From Aquaspirillum sp. LM1 (GTDB taxonomy: Bacteria; Pseudomonadota; Gammaproteobacteria; Burkholderiales; Aquaspirillaceae): a DNA stretch of 64,000 bases. Both the position numbers and the translations under genes were made by a program. The stretch covers positions 2,390,501-2,454,500 of the forward strand of contig NZ_CP019509.1 in assembly GCF_002002905.1 (NCBI RefSeq). Reading direction: 5' to 3'. The first letter of the stretch is position 1. Each line of letters begins with the position of its first letter. Of this stretch, positions 48,595-60,290 are shown piece by piece. Under the pieces are notes generated by a model. That model saw only the letters and a list, made by a program, of their open reading frames with translations, did not search any database and was not told where the DNA came from.

Positions 48595-48622
48595 TTGCCG
48601 TTACCGGGGATTCGGCTACAAT
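48595..48622 (+). promoter_or_regulatory. Putative sigma-70 promoter of dapA-bamC
   Basis: TTGCCG (48595-48600), 16-nt spacer, TACAAT (48617-48622), 37 nt before the dapA start. Confidence 0.6.
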
Positions 48623-48658
48623 CGTAGGCTTTGAATCCTGTCAAATAGGCTAAAAAGC

Positions 48659-49534
48659 ATGCTTACCGGAAGTCTGGTCGCGATTGTTACGCCAATGGCC
48701 GAGGATGGCAGCGTCGATTACGCAGCCCTCGACCGCTTGGTTGATTTCCACATTGAAAACGGCACCAGCGGGATCGTGGCTGTCGGCACCACAGGAGAAT
48801 CGGCCACCCTGGCGGTCGACGAACACCTGAAAGTGGTCGACGCCGTGGTCAAGCGCGCCGACAAACGGGTGGCGGTGATTGCCGGCACCGGGGCCAACTC
48901 CACCCGCGAAGCCATCGAACTGACCCACGAAGCCGCCCGTCTGGGCGTAGATTCGGCCCTGTCGGTGGTGCCCTACTATAACCGTCCGACCCAGGAAGGC
49001 ATGTACCTGCACTTCAAGGCGATTGCCGAAGCGTGCGACCTGCCGGTGATCCTGTACAACGTGCCGGGCCGCACCGTGGCCGACATGTCCAACGACACCG
49101 CCCTGCGCCTGGCCAACATCCCCAATATCATCGGCATCAAGGAAGCCACCGGCAATCTGGAGCGCGCCTGCGACCTGGTTCGTCGTGCGCCGGCGGATTT
49201 TGCCCTGTACACTGGCGACGACGCCAGCGCCATGGCCTTCATGCTGTGCGGCGGCCACGGGGTGATTTCGGTTACCGCCAACGTGGCCCCCAAGCTGATG
49301 AGCGAGCTGTGTCGCGCGGCCCTGGCTGGCGACTGCCTGGCCGCCCGCGCGATCAACGACAAGCTGCAGGGTTTGCACAAGCAGCTGTTTATTGAAGCCA
49401 ACCCGATTCCGGTCAAGTGGGCGCTGGAACGGATGGGGTATATTCCGTCCGGCATCCGTTTGCCGCTGACCCGCCTGTCCGAGTCTTGCCAGCCGGTGGT
49501 GGAAGCCGCCCTGCGCCAGGCCCAGGCCCTTTAA
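48659..49534 (+). CDS. dapA: 4-hydroxy-tetrahydrodipicolinate synthase DapA
   Basis: 291 residues; condenses pyruvate and aspartate semialdehyde in lysine/diaminopimelate synthesis. TIM-barrel with [10 protein letters not shown], the Tyr of [10 protein letters not shown], the Schiff-base Lys in GIKEATGN and the GHGVISV block. 19 nt before bamC, a conserved pairing. Confidence 0.97.
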   Translation: MLTGSLVAIVTPMAEDGSVDYAALDRLVDFHIENGTSGIVAVGTTGESATLAVDEHLKVVDAVVKRADKRVAVIAGTGANSTREAIELTHEAARLGVDSALSVVPYYNRPTQEGMYLHFKAIAEACDLPVILYNVPGRTVADMSNDTALRLANIPNIIGIKEATGNLERACDLVRRAPADFALYTGDDASAMAFMLCGGHGVISVTANVAPKLMSELCRAALAGDCLAARAINDKLQGLHKQLFIEANPIPVKWALERMGYIPSGIRLPLTRLSESCQPVVEAALRQAQAL

Positions 49535-49553
49535 CACCCTTCACGGAGTCGTG

Positions 49554-50684
49554 ATGAATCCCCGCCACGCCAGCCTGATCCTTGCCACCCTGCTTGCCAC
49601 CGCTTGCAGCAGCACCGGCCTGTTCGAGAAAAAGATTGACTACAAGTCTGCCGACGCCGGCCCGAAAAACCGGCTGGAAGTTCCACCGGATCTGACCGCG
49701 CCGCAGTTGAACAACAGCTATGCCTTGCCGGGGGCGGCCTCGGTCAGCGTCCAGCAGCTCAATCAGCAGGCCCAGGCCAATCTGGTCAACAAGAATCCGT
49801 CCAATGTGCTGGTTGACGTGGCGCAGGTACGCATTGAGCGCGCCGGCCAGCAGCGCTGGCTGGTGGTGCAGAAAAAGCCGGAAGAAGTCTGGCCGCTGCT
49901 CAAGGAGTTCTGGATCGACAACGGCTTCATCCTCAAGCAGGACGCGCCGGAAATTGGCGTGATGGAAACCGACTGGGCGGAAAACCGCGCCAAGATTCCG
50001 CAGGATGGCATTCGCAACCTGCTGAGCAAGGTGGGTCTGGACAATGTGTATTCCACCCCGGAGCGTGACAAGTTCCGCGCCCGGGTGGAGCGCACCAACA
50101 GCGGCACGGAAATCTACTTCAGCCACCGTGGCATGTACGAAACCTTCGTCAACGAAGGCAAGTCGGCCACCATGTGGCAACCGCGCCCGGCTGACCCGGA
50201 GCTGGAAGCCGAAATGCTGGGTCGCTTCATGATCCGCCTGGGCCTGACCGAAGAAAAGGCCAAGCTGGCCGCTGCCAAACCGGACCGCAGCCAGCCGCAA
50301 CGCGCCAGCGTGCAGGGTGAGTCGATTGTGGTCAACGACGCCTTCGACCGCGCCTGGCGCCGTACCGGCCTGGCGCTTGACCGCATTGGCCTGCTGGTGA
50401 CCGACCGCGACCGCTCCCAGGGCATTTATTACATTCGCCCGGCCCAGTCGGAAATGGACAAGTCGGACGAGTCCGGTGGGTTCTGGTCCAGCCTGCTGTT
50501 CTGGCGCAGCCAGGATAGCCAGGCCGGCAAGAAAGTGGCACTCAGCGGCGGGGATTATCAGGTTCGGGTGAAAGCCGTGAACGACAGCAGCAGCCAGGTG
50601 GTGGTGCTGGACAAATCCGGCCAGCCGCTGCCGGCCAGCGTCAGCCAGTCCATGCTGGCGCGCCTGCAACAGCAATTGCAGTAA
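49554..50684 (+). CDS. bamC: Outer membrane assembly lipoprotein BamC
   Basis: 376 residues. Signal peptide with lipobox ATAC followed by SS, a flexible N-terminal segment (YKSADAGPKNRLEVPPDLTAP) and two helix-grip domains. Accessory lipoprotein of the BAM complex. The ATG at 49554 follows a GGAG site at 5 nt; a GTG directly before it is not needed. Confidence 0.93.
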   Translation: MNPRHASLILATLLATACSSTGLFEKKIDYKSADAGPKNRLEVPPDLTAPQLNNSYALPGAASVSVQQLNQQAQANLVNKNPSNVLVDVAQVRIERAGQQRWLVVQKKPEEVWPLLKEFWIDNGFILKQDAPEIGVMETDWAENRAKIPQDGIRNLLSKVGLDNVYSTPERDKFRARVERTNSGTEIYFSHRGMYETFVNEGKSATMWQPRPADPELEAEMLGRFMIRLGLTEEKAKLAAAKPDRSQPQRASVQGESIVVNDAFDRAWRRTGLALDRIGLLVTDRDRSQGIYYIRPAQSEMDKSDESGGFWSSLLFWRSQDSQAGKKVALSGGDYQVRVKAVNDSSSQVVVLDKSGQPLPASVSQSMLARLQQQLQ

Positions 50685-50723
50685 GCCACGCGCGCCGCCA
50701 GAGGGTGGCGCACGCAGGCAAGC

Positions 50724-50768
50724 AAAAAAATACCGACATGCCCGGATAGGGACTGTCGGTATTTTTTT
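50724..50768. terminator. Terminator after bamC
   Basis: Perfect 15-bp stem (seven A then TACCGACA, with its complement) and a 15-nt loop; T7 on both strands. Confidence 0.93.
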
Positions 50769-50800
50769 GCCGGTCAGGCGGGGCGTCTCCGCCAGGCAAT

Positions 50801-50830
50801 AAAAAAGCCGACCTCGCGGTCGGCTTTTTT
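50801..50830. terminator. Terminator of the small lipoprotein gene
   Basis: Perfect 13-bp stem AAAAAAGCCGACC with a TCGC loop; on the minus strand it lies 20 nt after the stop at 50851. Confidence 0.93.
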
Positions 50831-50850
50831 CGCGAAGAGCGAAGCAGGAA

Positions 50851-51087
50851 TTACTGCTTCTTTTCTTCAGCCGGGGCAGCCGGAGCGGCAGCCGGGGCAG
50901 CAGCGTCAGCCGGTGCAGCAGCCGGAGCGGCCGGTGCAGCAGCTTCCGGAGCGGCCGGAGCAGCAGCCGGAGCAGCCGGTGCAGCAGCTTCCGGAGCCGG
51001 TGCCGGTGCCGGGGCAGCTTCTTCTTTTTTGCCGCAAGCGGACAGAGCAACGGCCAGCAGGGCAGCGACGAGGAGCGATTGTTTCAT
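50851..51087 (-). CDS. Small Ala/Pro-rich lipoprotein
   Basis: 78 residues from the ATG at 51087. A short type II signal peptide (MKQSLLVAALLAVALSAC) leaves Cys18 followed by GKKEEAAP; the rest is almost only Ala and Pro with a few Glu and a final EEKKQ. The DNA is internally repetitive (related CCGGAGC-type blocks over 50868-51011). Probably an extended, flexible tether in the periplasm; no enzymatic fold is possible. It has its own terminator, so it is expressed alone. Such small lipoproteins are common in this group but uncharacterised. Confidence 0.8.
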   Translation of the reverse strand: MKQSLLVAALLAVALSACGKKEEAAPAPAPAPEAAAPAAPAAAPAAPEAAAPAAPAAAPADAAAPAAAPAAPAEEKKQ

Positions 51088-51359
51088 TATCAGTACCTTC
51101 GAATAAAAGTAGCGTTGGACAAAGCGTGTCGGGGTGGAAAGGTCAACAAATGACAACCCCAACTGACTGCAAGATTGTAGCACGAAAAAAAGCTCGGAAA
51201 AGATGCAAGTCGAAAAAAGCAAGACTTTTATCTTATGCACATCCCAGGCGCACACCACAAAGCGCTGTGCACTGCCATGGGTCTATTAAGTCACATCTTG
51301 CGCTTCAGGGAAAGCATATTGATGCGCCGCAACATTTCCTGTCGCATACATGCAACAGT

Positions 51360-52502
51360 TCAGTGCACGTGCCAGAAGCCGTTCAGATAGCCCTCGTACA
51401 GCGCTTCGGTCAAACTTTCCGAATACTGGCCGGCAGGCAGGCGGCGCCGATTGGCCAGGGTTTCCCAGTCAGCGCGGTCAGCGGCGTCGATTTCCTGGAT
51501 TTCACCATTGGTGTACACCTGCTGCTCGGTAAACAGGATCTGGCTCTTCAAATCCAGCCAGACGCCCTGCTCGGCCAGCGCCTGGGCAAACGCGTCCTCG
51601 TCCAGAGGCTCATCCGGCGCATCATAAAACACATGGGCTTTGGGCTCGGTCAGATAGTGACCCAGAAAATCGGCAACCGTGGACTTATCCCATTGAATGG
51701 CCTGCAACATTTCGCTGACCTGATCCATCATGTCCGCGCCGATCCGGCCCGGTGCGTCGGTGGGCTGACGGTCAGGGTCGCTGTACATGCCTTCGCAGCA
51801 CAGCCGGTCCTGCAGGTACACCAGAAACTGGGTGACCATTTCCTGACAGGTGGGCGCGCGAAAACCGATCGAGTAAGTCATGCCTGGCTCCAGCGCCACA
51901 CCATAGTGGGCGTACTTGGGCGGCAGGTAGAGCATGTCGCCATGGCCCAGCTCCCAGGTCTGGTCGGCATCAAAATGCTGCAGGATTTTCAGCGGCGCGC
52001 CGTCTACCAGCGACACATCGTCCTGGCCGGAAATCTGCCAGCGCTTGCGCCCGCCTACCTGCAGCAGGAACACGTCGTACGAGTCAAAATGTGGCCCGAC
52101 CGTGCCCCCTGGTGGTGCATAGCTGATCATCAGATCGTCCAGCCGGGCGTAAGGCAGAAAATCAAATCGCCACAAAATGTCGGCAATATGGGGCAGGTGC
52201 TGGTTTACGCTCTGTACCAGAATGGTCCAGTCACTTTCCGGCAGTCGGGCCAGCCGGCGGCTGGACAGCGGGCCATGTTCGACTTTCCATTGCCCCTGAC
52301 GGTATTCCACCAGCCGTGATTCAACATCATCGCGACTGGCCAGCTCGCTGAGCCACTCCAGATCCACTGGCTTGCCGACATCCGGAATGGCCTGACGGAT
52401 CAACAATGGGGCTTTTTGCCAGTAGTCGCGCAGAAAGGTTTCTGCATCCATACCACCAAGCACTTCAATAGGGCGTGAAATCAAGTTGTCTTCGCACCGC
52501 AA
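51360..52502 (-). CDS. roxA: JmjC-type ribosomal oxygenase (RoxA/YcfD-like)
   Basis: 380 residues from a TTG start at 52502, chosen for an AGGAG site 9 nt upstream and because the length then matches RoxA/YcfD. Fe(II)/2-oxoglutarate dioxygenase; YcfD hydroxylates an arginine of ribosomal protein uL16. Iron ligands H138, D140 (GPHFDSYDVF) and H199 (YAHYG) are visible, and DDLMISYAPPGG matches the family. The C-terminal winged-helix-like half is present. An alternative TTG lies at 52484. Confidence 0.9.
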   Translation of the reverse strand: MRCEDNLISRPIEVLGGMDAETFLRDYWQKAPLLIRQAIPDVGKPVDLEWLSELASRDDVESRLVEYRQGQWKVEHGPLSSRRLARLPESDWTILVQSVNQHLPHIADILWRFDFLPYARLDDLMISYAPPGGTVGPHFDSYDVFLLQVGGRKRWQISGQDDVSLVDGAPLKILQHFDADQTWELGHGDMLYLPPKYAHYGVALEPGMTYSIGFRAPTCQEMVTQFLVYLQDRLCCEGMYSDPDRQPTDAPGRIGADMMDQVSEMLQAIQWDKSTVADFLGHYLTEPKAHVFYDAPDEPLDEDAFAQALAEQGVWLDLKSQILFTEQQVYTNGEIQEIDAADRADWETLANRRRLPAGQYSESLTEALYEGYLNGFWHVH

Positions 52503-52607
52503 AGCGATACGCTCCTGAATGGTTTACAATGCGAACCATGCAGCAACCCATTCGGGCGCTGTCTCGGCGGGATACCCCGCTATTTTCTTCAGACAGAAGG
52601 TTCTTCA

Positions 52608-53093
52608 ATGCAAATCGTTAAAAATACCGTGGTGACGCTGCACTACGAAATGTTCGACTCCGAAAACACGCTGGTCGACAAAACCGACGAGCCGATCAGC
52701 TACCTGCACGGCGGCTACGACGGTATTTTCCCGCTGGTGGAAGAAAACCTCCACGAGAAGAAAGCCGGCGACAAGGTCGACGTGCTGATGCAACCGGACG
52801 ACGCATTTGGCGACTACGAAGCCGAACTGGTGCGAGTGGAATCGGCTGACGTGTTCCCGGACGACGTTGAACTGGCCGTCGGCATGGTGTTCGAAGCTGA
52901 CGATCCGGAAACCGGCGATGTGCTGATGTTCCGTGTCACCGAAATTGCCGAAGGCAAGGTGGTGGTGGACGCCAATCATCCGCTGGCCGGCCAGGCCGTG
53001 CGCTTTGTGGCCACCGTGACCGATGTTCGCCCGGCCAGCCCGGACGAAATCACCCACGGCCACGCCCACGGTGAACACGGCCATCATCACTGA
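52608..53093 (+). CDS. slyD: FKBP-type peptidyl-prolyl isomerase SlyD
   Basis: 161 residues. FKBP fold with an inserted IF chaperone flap (about 65-125) and a His-rich metal-binding tail (HGHAHGEHGHHH). SlyD helps nickel-enzyme maturation and acts as a chaperone. The tail is shorter than in E. coli SlyD. Stands alone, with an 18-bp terminator downstream. Confidence 0.95.
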   Translation: MQIVKNTVVTLHYEMFDSENTLVDKTDEPISYLHGGYDGIFPLVEENLHEKKAGDKVDVLMQPDDAFGDYEAELVRVESADVFPDDVELAVGMVFEADDPETGDVLMFRVTEIAEGKVVVDANHPLAGQAVRFVATVTDVRPASPDEITHGHAHGEHGHHH

Positions 53094-53176
53094 GATGGCC
53101 CGCGCGCCCTGGTTTTGCTGAAAGCAGGCCAGGGCACGGCGGGCTTCCCGCCGCGCGGCGTATTATCCGGTGTTTT

Positions 53177-53216
53177 GCCAACAAAAAAGCCATCTTCGGA
53201 TGGCTTTTTTGTTGGC
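53177..53216. terminator. Bidirectional terminator with TTCG tetraloop
   Basis: Perfect 18-bp stem (53177-53194 with 53199-53216) containing A6/T6 runs, closed by TTCG; lies between convergent slyD and the GGDEF-EAL gene. Confidence 0.95.
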
Positions 53217-53256
53217 AGCCGGCGCATCAGGCCGTCATGGCGCGCCCGCGCACGCA

Positions 53257-55818
53257 TTACAGCGATTTGGCGCTCAGCCAATCATCCAGCTTGGCTACCT
53301 CCATGGGCCGGCAATACCAATAGCCCTGACCAAACGGGCAGCCCTGCTCACGCAGGAAATTCAGCTGGTAAGGCTCTTCAATCCCCTCGGCGGTCACCGC
53401 CAGGTTCAGGCTGTTGGCCAGCGAGATAATGGCCCGGGTAATCGCCGCATCACCCGGCTCCTGCTCCAGCCCGGCCACAAACGAACGGTCGATCTTCAGA
53501 CCGTCGATGGGCAGCTTGCGCAGGTAGGACAGCGAAGAGTAGCCCGTGCCAAAGTCGTCGATGGTCAGATGCACCCCCATCTCGCGCAGGCGCACCAGGG
53601 TATCCAGGGTTTCCTGGGTGGTGTCCATCGCCATGCTTTCGGTGATTTCCAGCTCCAGGCATTCTGCCGGCAGGCCACTCTGGTTCAGCGCGCTGTGCAC
53701 GCTCTCGACCAGATTGCTCAGTTTAAGCTGGCGGTGGGAAATATTCACCGCCATCCGTCCCGGCAGGCGCCCCTGATCCAGCCAGATGCGCGCCTGGCTG
53801 CAGGCGGTATGCAGCACCCAGTCACCAATCGGCACAATCAGCGAGGAATCTTCGGCAATCGGAATGAACTGCGCCGGCGACACCATACCCATTTGCGGGT
53901 GGTTCCAGCGAATCAGCGCCTCGTAGCCAAACAGGCTTTCATCGGCCAGCTTGAGCTTGGGCTGATAGTGCAGCAGCAGCTCTCCCCGTGCCAGCGCCGC
54001 GTGCAGACTATTTTCCAGCCGCATGCGCTCCATGGTGGAAGTGTTCATGTCCGAGGTGAAGAACTGGAAATTGTTCTTGCCGCGTTCCTTGGCCCGGTAC
54101 ATGGCCGTGTCGGCATTCATCAGCAGGGTTTCCGGCGCTTCGCCGTCTTCCGGGTAGATGGCAATGCCGATGGACGCGGTGACAAACACTTCCTGCTGCT
54201 CAATCTTGACGATGCCGTTGAGTTTGGACACCAATTTTTTAGCCACCTTGGCCACATGCTGCACGTCGGCAACGCTTTCCAGAATCACGGTGAATTCGTC
54301 GCCGCCCAGCCGCGCCACCGTGTCACTGTCACGCAGGCTGCTTTTCAGCCGTTCGGCAATCACCGTCAGCAGCTTGTCGCCAGCAGCATGGCCCATGGTG
54401 TCGTTGATGTACTTGAAACGGTCCAGGTCGATGAACATCAGCCCGATCTTGCGGGTTTCCCGCTGGGCACGCTGGGTGGCCAGCAACAGGCGCTCCATGA
54501 ACAGTGTGCGGTTAGGCAGGCCGGTCAGCGGATCGTGGTTGGCCAGAAAATGCAGGCGCTCTTCGGCAATCTTGCGCTGGGTGATATCGGTGAAAATGCC
54601 GGCAAAGTGCGAATACTGGCCAGTTTCGTCCTTGATGCCGGTAATGGTCAGGTATTCGTGGAACAACGTACCATTTTTGCAACGGTTCCACAGCTCGCCT
54701 TGCCAGAAACCGTTGTCGCGCAGACTGCTCCACAGGTGACGGTAAAACTCCAGCGGCTGCTTGCCGGAAGACAGGAGGCGCGCATTGCGCCCCACCGCTT
54801 CGGATTTGCGGTAGCCGGTGATGCGGGTGAACGCCGGGTTGACCGACTCGATCACCCCATTGGCATCGGTGATCATGATGCCTTCCAACGTTGACTCAAA
54901 CACCTTGTCGGCCATACGCAGGTTTTGCCGGGAAATCTGCAGCGCCTCGTCGCGCTCTCTCAGCGCATACTGCAGCTCGTTGACATACTCGTGCTCAATG
55001 CTGGTGAGAATATCGGAAAAACTGATCACCCCAACCAGTTCGCCACGATCAAGCACGCCCAGATGGCGGATATGTTTTTCTGCCAGCAGCTTGCGTGCAT
55101 AGTACAGGCTGGTTTGCTTGGGCACGCTGATGATCGGGTGACTGGCCACAGCGCCCACCGCCAGGTGGGTTACCCGGTCGGCCAGCAGGCGCACCACGTC
55201 GCGCTGGGTCAGAATGCCAAACTCGTCGTCCGGGTAGCGGATCAGCAGCGCTTCGGACTGCTGCTCGCGCATGCGCTGAATCGCCTCGTGCAGCGGCACA
55301 TCGGCGGTGACCTGTACCGGACGGTGGTCGGGATCGAGAATGGTGTCGAGGTGTTTGAGCTTGAGGAAAAACTCGGCCCCCTGATTCAGCACGATGTCGC
55401 TTTGCGACAGGATGCCGCGATAGCCACCCTGATCATCCACCACCAGATAGTGACGCACACCCTGGCGCTTGAACAGCACGGCGGCGTCGTTGAAGCTGGT
55501 TTCCACCGAGATGGTTTTCACCGGCCAGCTCATCACGTCGCGCACGCACAGGCTGAAGGTGGCCGGATCGGCAAAGTTCAGCCGCAAGGCGTCGGATTCG
55601 GTCCAGATGCCCACTGCGCGGGTATTGTCGATCACCAGCAGCGAGCCGCAGGCCGCCTCACGCATCAGCCGGGCGGCTTCTACCACACAAGTGTCGGGCG
55701 GGCAGGAAAAAATGCGTGGGGAAATGATTTGTTCGATGGTGCGACGCACGGGCACAGCAACAGGCTCTCCACTGGCAGTGTCAGGAATGGGGATGGTCAG
55801 CGAAAGAGACACGGCCAC
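53257..55818 (-). CDS. CBS-PAS-GGDEF-EAL cyclic-di-GMP signalling protein
   Basis: 853 residues, no membrane segment. Two CBS pairs (about 25-160 and 170-285) precede a PAS domain with PAC (about 310-425), a GGDEF domain with an intact GGDEF motif (505-509) and an EAL domain with intact EALIRW (633-638) and the DDFGTGYSSLSYL block. Both synthase and phosphodiesterase sites look active. CBS pairs bind adenosine nucleotides and PAS domains sense redox or ligands, so the protein may link energy state to cyclic-di-GMP; that is inference. Transcribed alone. Confidence 0.93.
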   Translation of the reverse strand: MAVSLSLTIPIPDTASGEPVAVPVRRTIEQIISPRIFSCPPDTCVVEAARLMREAACGSLLVIDNTRAVGIWTESDALRLNFADPATFSLCVRDVMSWPVKTISVETSFNDAAVLFKRQGVRHYLVVDDQGGYRGILSQSDIVLNQGAEFFLKLKHLDTILDPDHRPVQVTADVPLHEAIQRMREQQSEALLIRYPDDEFGILTQRDVVRLLADRVTHLAVGAVASHPIISVPKQTSLYYARKLLAEKHIRHLGVLDRGELVGVISFSDILTSIEHEYVNELQYALRERDEALQISRQNLRMADKVFESTLEGIMITDANGVIESVNPAFTRITGYRKSEAVGRNARLLSSGKQPLEFYRHLWSSLRDNGFWQGELWNRCKNGTLFHEYLTITGIKDETGQYSHFAGIFTDITQRKIAEERLHFLANHDPLTGLPNRTLFMERLLLATQRAQRETRKIGLMFIDLDRFKYINDTMGHAAGDKLLTVIAERLKSSLRDSDTVARLGGDEFTVILESVADVQHVAKVAKKLVSKLNGIVKIEQQEVFVTASIGIAIYPEDGEAPETLLMNADTAMYRAKERGKNNFQFFTSDMNTSTMERMRLENSLHAALARGELLLHYQPKLKLADESLFGYEALIRWNHPQMGMVSPAQFIPIAEDSSLIVPIGDWVLHTACSQARIWLDQGRLPGRMAVNISHRQLKLSNLVESVHSALNQSGLPAECLELEITESMAMDTTQETLDTLVRLREMGVHLTIDDFGTGYSSLSYLRKLPIDGLKIDRSFVAGLEQEPGDAAITRAIISLANSLNLAVTAEGIEEPYQLNFLREQGCPFGQGYWYCRPMEVAKLDDWLSAKSL

Positions 55819-56101
55819 ATCTCGAGCTCAGCAGCAACACATAGAGAAAAGCCAGTACAGCGCGTATTCATGGGGAAAGCCTCCGTCCGGCCAGCAAGTT
55901 GCTTGGAGTATGCCATACATCGGAATTGACGATGATTGCCTGTTTGCCCAATCCTGTCAAAAAATGCTGTCCCGCATTGCAGCAATGGTTCAGGCGTTTG
56001 ATTGGTGCAGGGCAGCCGGGACTATACCGAAAAAATGCCTGTCGCCACCGGCGAACAGGCATTTCTCTGCGCATGCTCAAGCAAGTGCTGCCGCTTAAGA
56101 A

Positions 56102-57280
<1,179 letters not shown>

Positions 57281-57383
57281 TGCAGTTCTCCTGTTGCGGG
57301 GTCGGCGCCAGCAGCACGCTGGCGCGGTAGACTTCAGCGGGCCATCACCAGGGATGGCCCTGCGGTGACAAACCGGTTTTTTA

Positions 57384-59150
57384 TCAGGCCATCATGGCGG
57401 CGGTTTGCGGCATGGAACGGGCGTGAACAAAGGTTCCCGGCGCTGCGCACAGCGACTTGAAGTCCTTGTTGCCTGGGGTTTTCGGTGCAGCCACCTGGTT
57501 GCCGGAACGCGGTGCCAGCCAGTTGTCCCAATCCTGCCACCAGCTGCCCGGACGCGATTCGGCACCGGCAAACCATTCTGCCGAGGTGGCCGGCTGGGCG
57601 TCGTTCACCCAGTAGTTGCGCTTGTTCTTGGTCACCGGGTTAATTGCCCCGGCGATGTGGCCGGAAGCCCCCAGCACATAGCGCTTGTCCTTGGCACCGG
57701 TCAGGTACTTCAGGCCATCGTAAGCCGAGGCCCACGGCACGATATGGTCTTCGCGGGCGGCAAAGATGTACAGCGGCAGGTCGATGGTGGACACGTCGAT
57801 CGGCACGCCACACAGGGTGATGGCCCCCTTCTTGGTCAAGGCATTGTTCAGGTAGAACTCCTTGAGGAAGAAGGTATGCATCGGCAGCGGCAGGTCAACC
57901 GAGTCGTTGTTCCAGTACAGGAGGTCAAACGGCGGCGGGGTTTTGCCCAGCAGGTAGTTGTTGACCACGTAGTTCCACACCAGGTCGTTGGCGCGCAGAC
58001 TGGCGAAGGTCTGGCCGATTTCCTTGCCGGAAACAATCCCGCCGGCAGCCATCTTCGGCTCGCGGGCCTTGATGATGTTTTCGTCGATGTACATGCGGAT
58101 TTCGCCCGGATCGGTGTGATCGACCAGCGAAGTCATGAAGGTGGCCGATTCCAGCCAGTCCAGGCCCTTGGCCTTCATCACGCACAAGGCAGTATTCAGG
58201 ATCACGCCGCCAATGCAGAAGCCCAGCGCGTTGATTTTGTCCTGCTTGGTGATCTTGCGCACGGTGTCGATGGCCGCCAGCGCACCCTTCTCGACGTAGG
58301 TGTCCCAGGTGAAGTGCTTCATTTCGCGGTCGGCAGACTTCCACGACACCAGGAACACGGTGTAACCCTGGCTGACGAAGTGGCGCACCATGGAATTATC
58401 CGGGCCCAGATCCATCAGGTAGTACTTGTTCACGCACGGCGGGATGATCAGCAGCGGACGCTCGTACACTTTTTCGGTGGTGGGGGTGTACTGGATCAGT
58501 TCGATCAGTTCATTGCGGAAAATCACCGAGCCCGGCGTGGCGGCAATGTTCTTGCCGATTTCAAACTTGGACTCGTCGGACATGGAAATATAGCCCTTTT
58601 CCATGTCGGCCATCATGTGCTTCATGCCTTCGACCAGGCTCTCACCCTTGGTTTCGATGGCGCGCTTGAGCACTTCCGGGTTGGTCATGGCAAAGTTGGT
58701 CGGGCTCAGTGCGTCCAGATATTGCTTGGTGAAGAAGCTCATGCGCTCCTTCTGGTGCGCATCCACTGGCACGCCATCCACCATTTCGGTCAGCCACTTC
58801 GACGTCAGCAGATAGTTTTGCTTGAGGAAGTTGAAGAACGGATGTTCGTTCCATTCTGCTGCGGCAAAACGCTTGTCAGAAGCATCCGCTTGAGCGGCAC
58901 CCGGCACTTTCTGGCCCAGGAAGTTCATCCACAGGTTCATCTGCTGCTGGTACAGATTGGTTTGCATTTCCACCAGTTGGGTGGCGCTCTTGGCCGCGTT
59001 GCTCCACATGCTGACAAACGGGTTCAGTTCGCCATTCGGCAGCTTCATGCTGGACAAATTACCGACAAACTGCTCCATCATCTTCCGGTTGGCGTCGGAA
59101 ATGCTGGCAAAAAACGACTCGAGCGAAGGACCTTGCTTGTCTTGACTCAT
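57384..59150 (-). CDS. phaC: Class I polyhydroxyalkanoate synthase
   Basis: 588 residues; polymerises 3-hydroxyacyl-CoA at granule surfaces. The lipase-like box is GFCIGG with the nucleophile C312; the catalytic Asp ([10 protein letters not shown]) and His ([12 protein letters not shown]) are visible. The length and the N-terminal helical domain fit class I. First gene of phaCA; a dedicated phaB is not next to it. No phasin or PhaR gene in the window. Confidence 0.96.
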   Translation of the reverse strand: MSQDKQGPSLESFFASISDANRKMMEQFVGNLSSMKLPNGELNPFVSMWSNAAKSATQLVEMQTNLYQQQMNLWMNFLGQKVPGAAQADASDKRFAAAEWNEHPFFNFLKQNYLLTSKWLTEMVDGVPVDAHQKERMSFFTKQYLDALSPTNFAMTNPEVLKRAIETKGESLVEGMKHMMADMEKGYISMSDESKFEIGKNIAATPGSVIFRNELIELIQYTPTTEKVYERPLLIIPPCVNKYYLMDLGPDNSMVRHFVSQGYTVFLVSWKSADREMKHFTWDTYVEKGALAAIDTVRKITKQDKINALGFCIGGVILNTALCVMKAKGLDWLESATFMTSLVDHTDPGEIRMYIDENIIKAREPKMAAGGIVSGKEIGQTFASLRANDLVWNYVVNNYLLGKTPPPFDLLYWNNDSVDLPLPMHTFFLKEFYLNNALTKKGAITLCGVPIDVSTIDLPLYIFAAREDHIVPWASAYDGLKYLTGAKDKRYVLGASGHIAGAINPVTKNKRNYWVNDAQPATSAEWFAGAESRPGSWWQDWDNWLAPRSGNQVAAPKTPGNKDFKSLCAAPGTFVHARSMPQTAAMMA

Positions 59151-59387
59151 AACCTATCTTCCTCTTTTTAGTGGTTCCATCCATGCTCGGCACGGATATC
59201 GGGGGGTAGCGTGTCGTGTAGCACTGGCCGGGAATCAACGCCCCGGTCACAGCAACTGAGCCTGCGAAATTGGGGTCTTCTGGCTTGCGCACTTTGCCCC
59301 TGTTGTCGGTCTTATCCTGACCGATGACATTAACTTATCATGGTTTGATGAACAATTGTTGCATTGCGCACAGGGTTTTTATTGTGT

Positions 59388-60290
59388 TTACAAAGCCAGC
59401 CCCAGCCAGAGCGGCAAGGTCACCATGGCTGCAAAGATATTCACCGTGATGATTGTTGCCACCGTCTTGCCGTCGCCGCCCATGCGCACCGCCAGAATAT
59501 ACGCCGACGATGCAGTGGGCAGCGTCGCCAGCACCAGCGCTGACTGCAAATATAAGCCTGTCAGCCCCAGCCACACCGCCAGCCCCCAGGCAGCCGCCGG
59601 CACCGCCACCAGCTTGACGAAGGTAAAATAATTCACCAACGGCAGCGAAGCACGCAAGCCATCGGCGCGCAGGCCGGCCCCCACCGACAACAGGCCCAGC
59701 GGCAAGGCAGCAGACGCCAGCAGGTCAAGCATGTGATTGGCGGCACCCGGCAGCGGCACACCCAACACACTGACGGCAAACCCGGCCAGCGTGGCCACAA
59801 TCAGCGGATTGCGCGCCAGCTCACGCCATACCGACACCCCGCCGTGGCGGGCCAGAAACCACACCGACACCGCATTGACCCACGGCACCATCACCCCGAT
59901 CAGCAAGGCAAACGAGGCAATGCCGGCATGCCCGGACAAACGGTCTACCACCGCCAGCCCAACATAGGTATTGAAGCGGAACGCGGTTTGCACACAGCTG
60001 GCAAACACCTTGGGCTCAGGTTTGAGCAACCAGCGCCCCAGCACCCCCAGCCCGATGCCCACCAGGCTGAAACCCAGGCCAACGGCAAACATGTCCAGCG
60101 CCGGCGCAATATCCAGCTCGGTGCGCGACACCGCGCGAAACAGCAGGGCAGGAAACATCAGGTAGTACACCAGCCGCTCCAGATGCCCCCAGAACGCTGC
60201 CGGGTAATCAAAACGGCGACGCAAGGCCAGGCCCAGCAAGATCAGGGCAAAATCGGGCAGCAGGATCAGGGCGATGGCAAGCATGGGCAT
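59388..60290 (-). CDS. AEC family transporter
   Basis: 300 residues with about 10 membrane helices in two inverted halves, each with a conserved Asn/Pro-containing kink (FRFNTYVGLAV and LPTASSAYILAVRMGGD). The auxin-efflux-carrier family in bacteria exports small carboxylates such as malate; the substrate here is unknown. The ATG at 60290 and a second at 60284 are both possible. Confidence 0.85.
   Translation of the reverse strand: MPMLAIALILLPDFALILLGLALRRRFDYPAAFWGHLERLVYYLMFPALLFRAVSRTELDIAPALDMFAVGLGFSLVGIGLGVLGRWLLKPEPKVFASCVQTAFRFNTYVGLAVVDRLSGHAGIASFALLIGVMVPWVNAVSVWFLARHGGVSVWRELARNPLIVATLAGFAVSVLGVPLPGAANHMLDLLASAALPLGLLSVGAGLRADGLRASLPLVNYFTFVKLVAVPAAAWGLAVWLGLTGLYLQSALVLATLPTASSAYILAVRMGGDGKTVATIITVNIFAAMVTLPLWLGLAL

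Noticed and set aside
50868-51011. CRISPR-like or satellite repeat
   Set aside because: The repeats are in frame within an Ala/Pro coding stretch and have no unique spacers.
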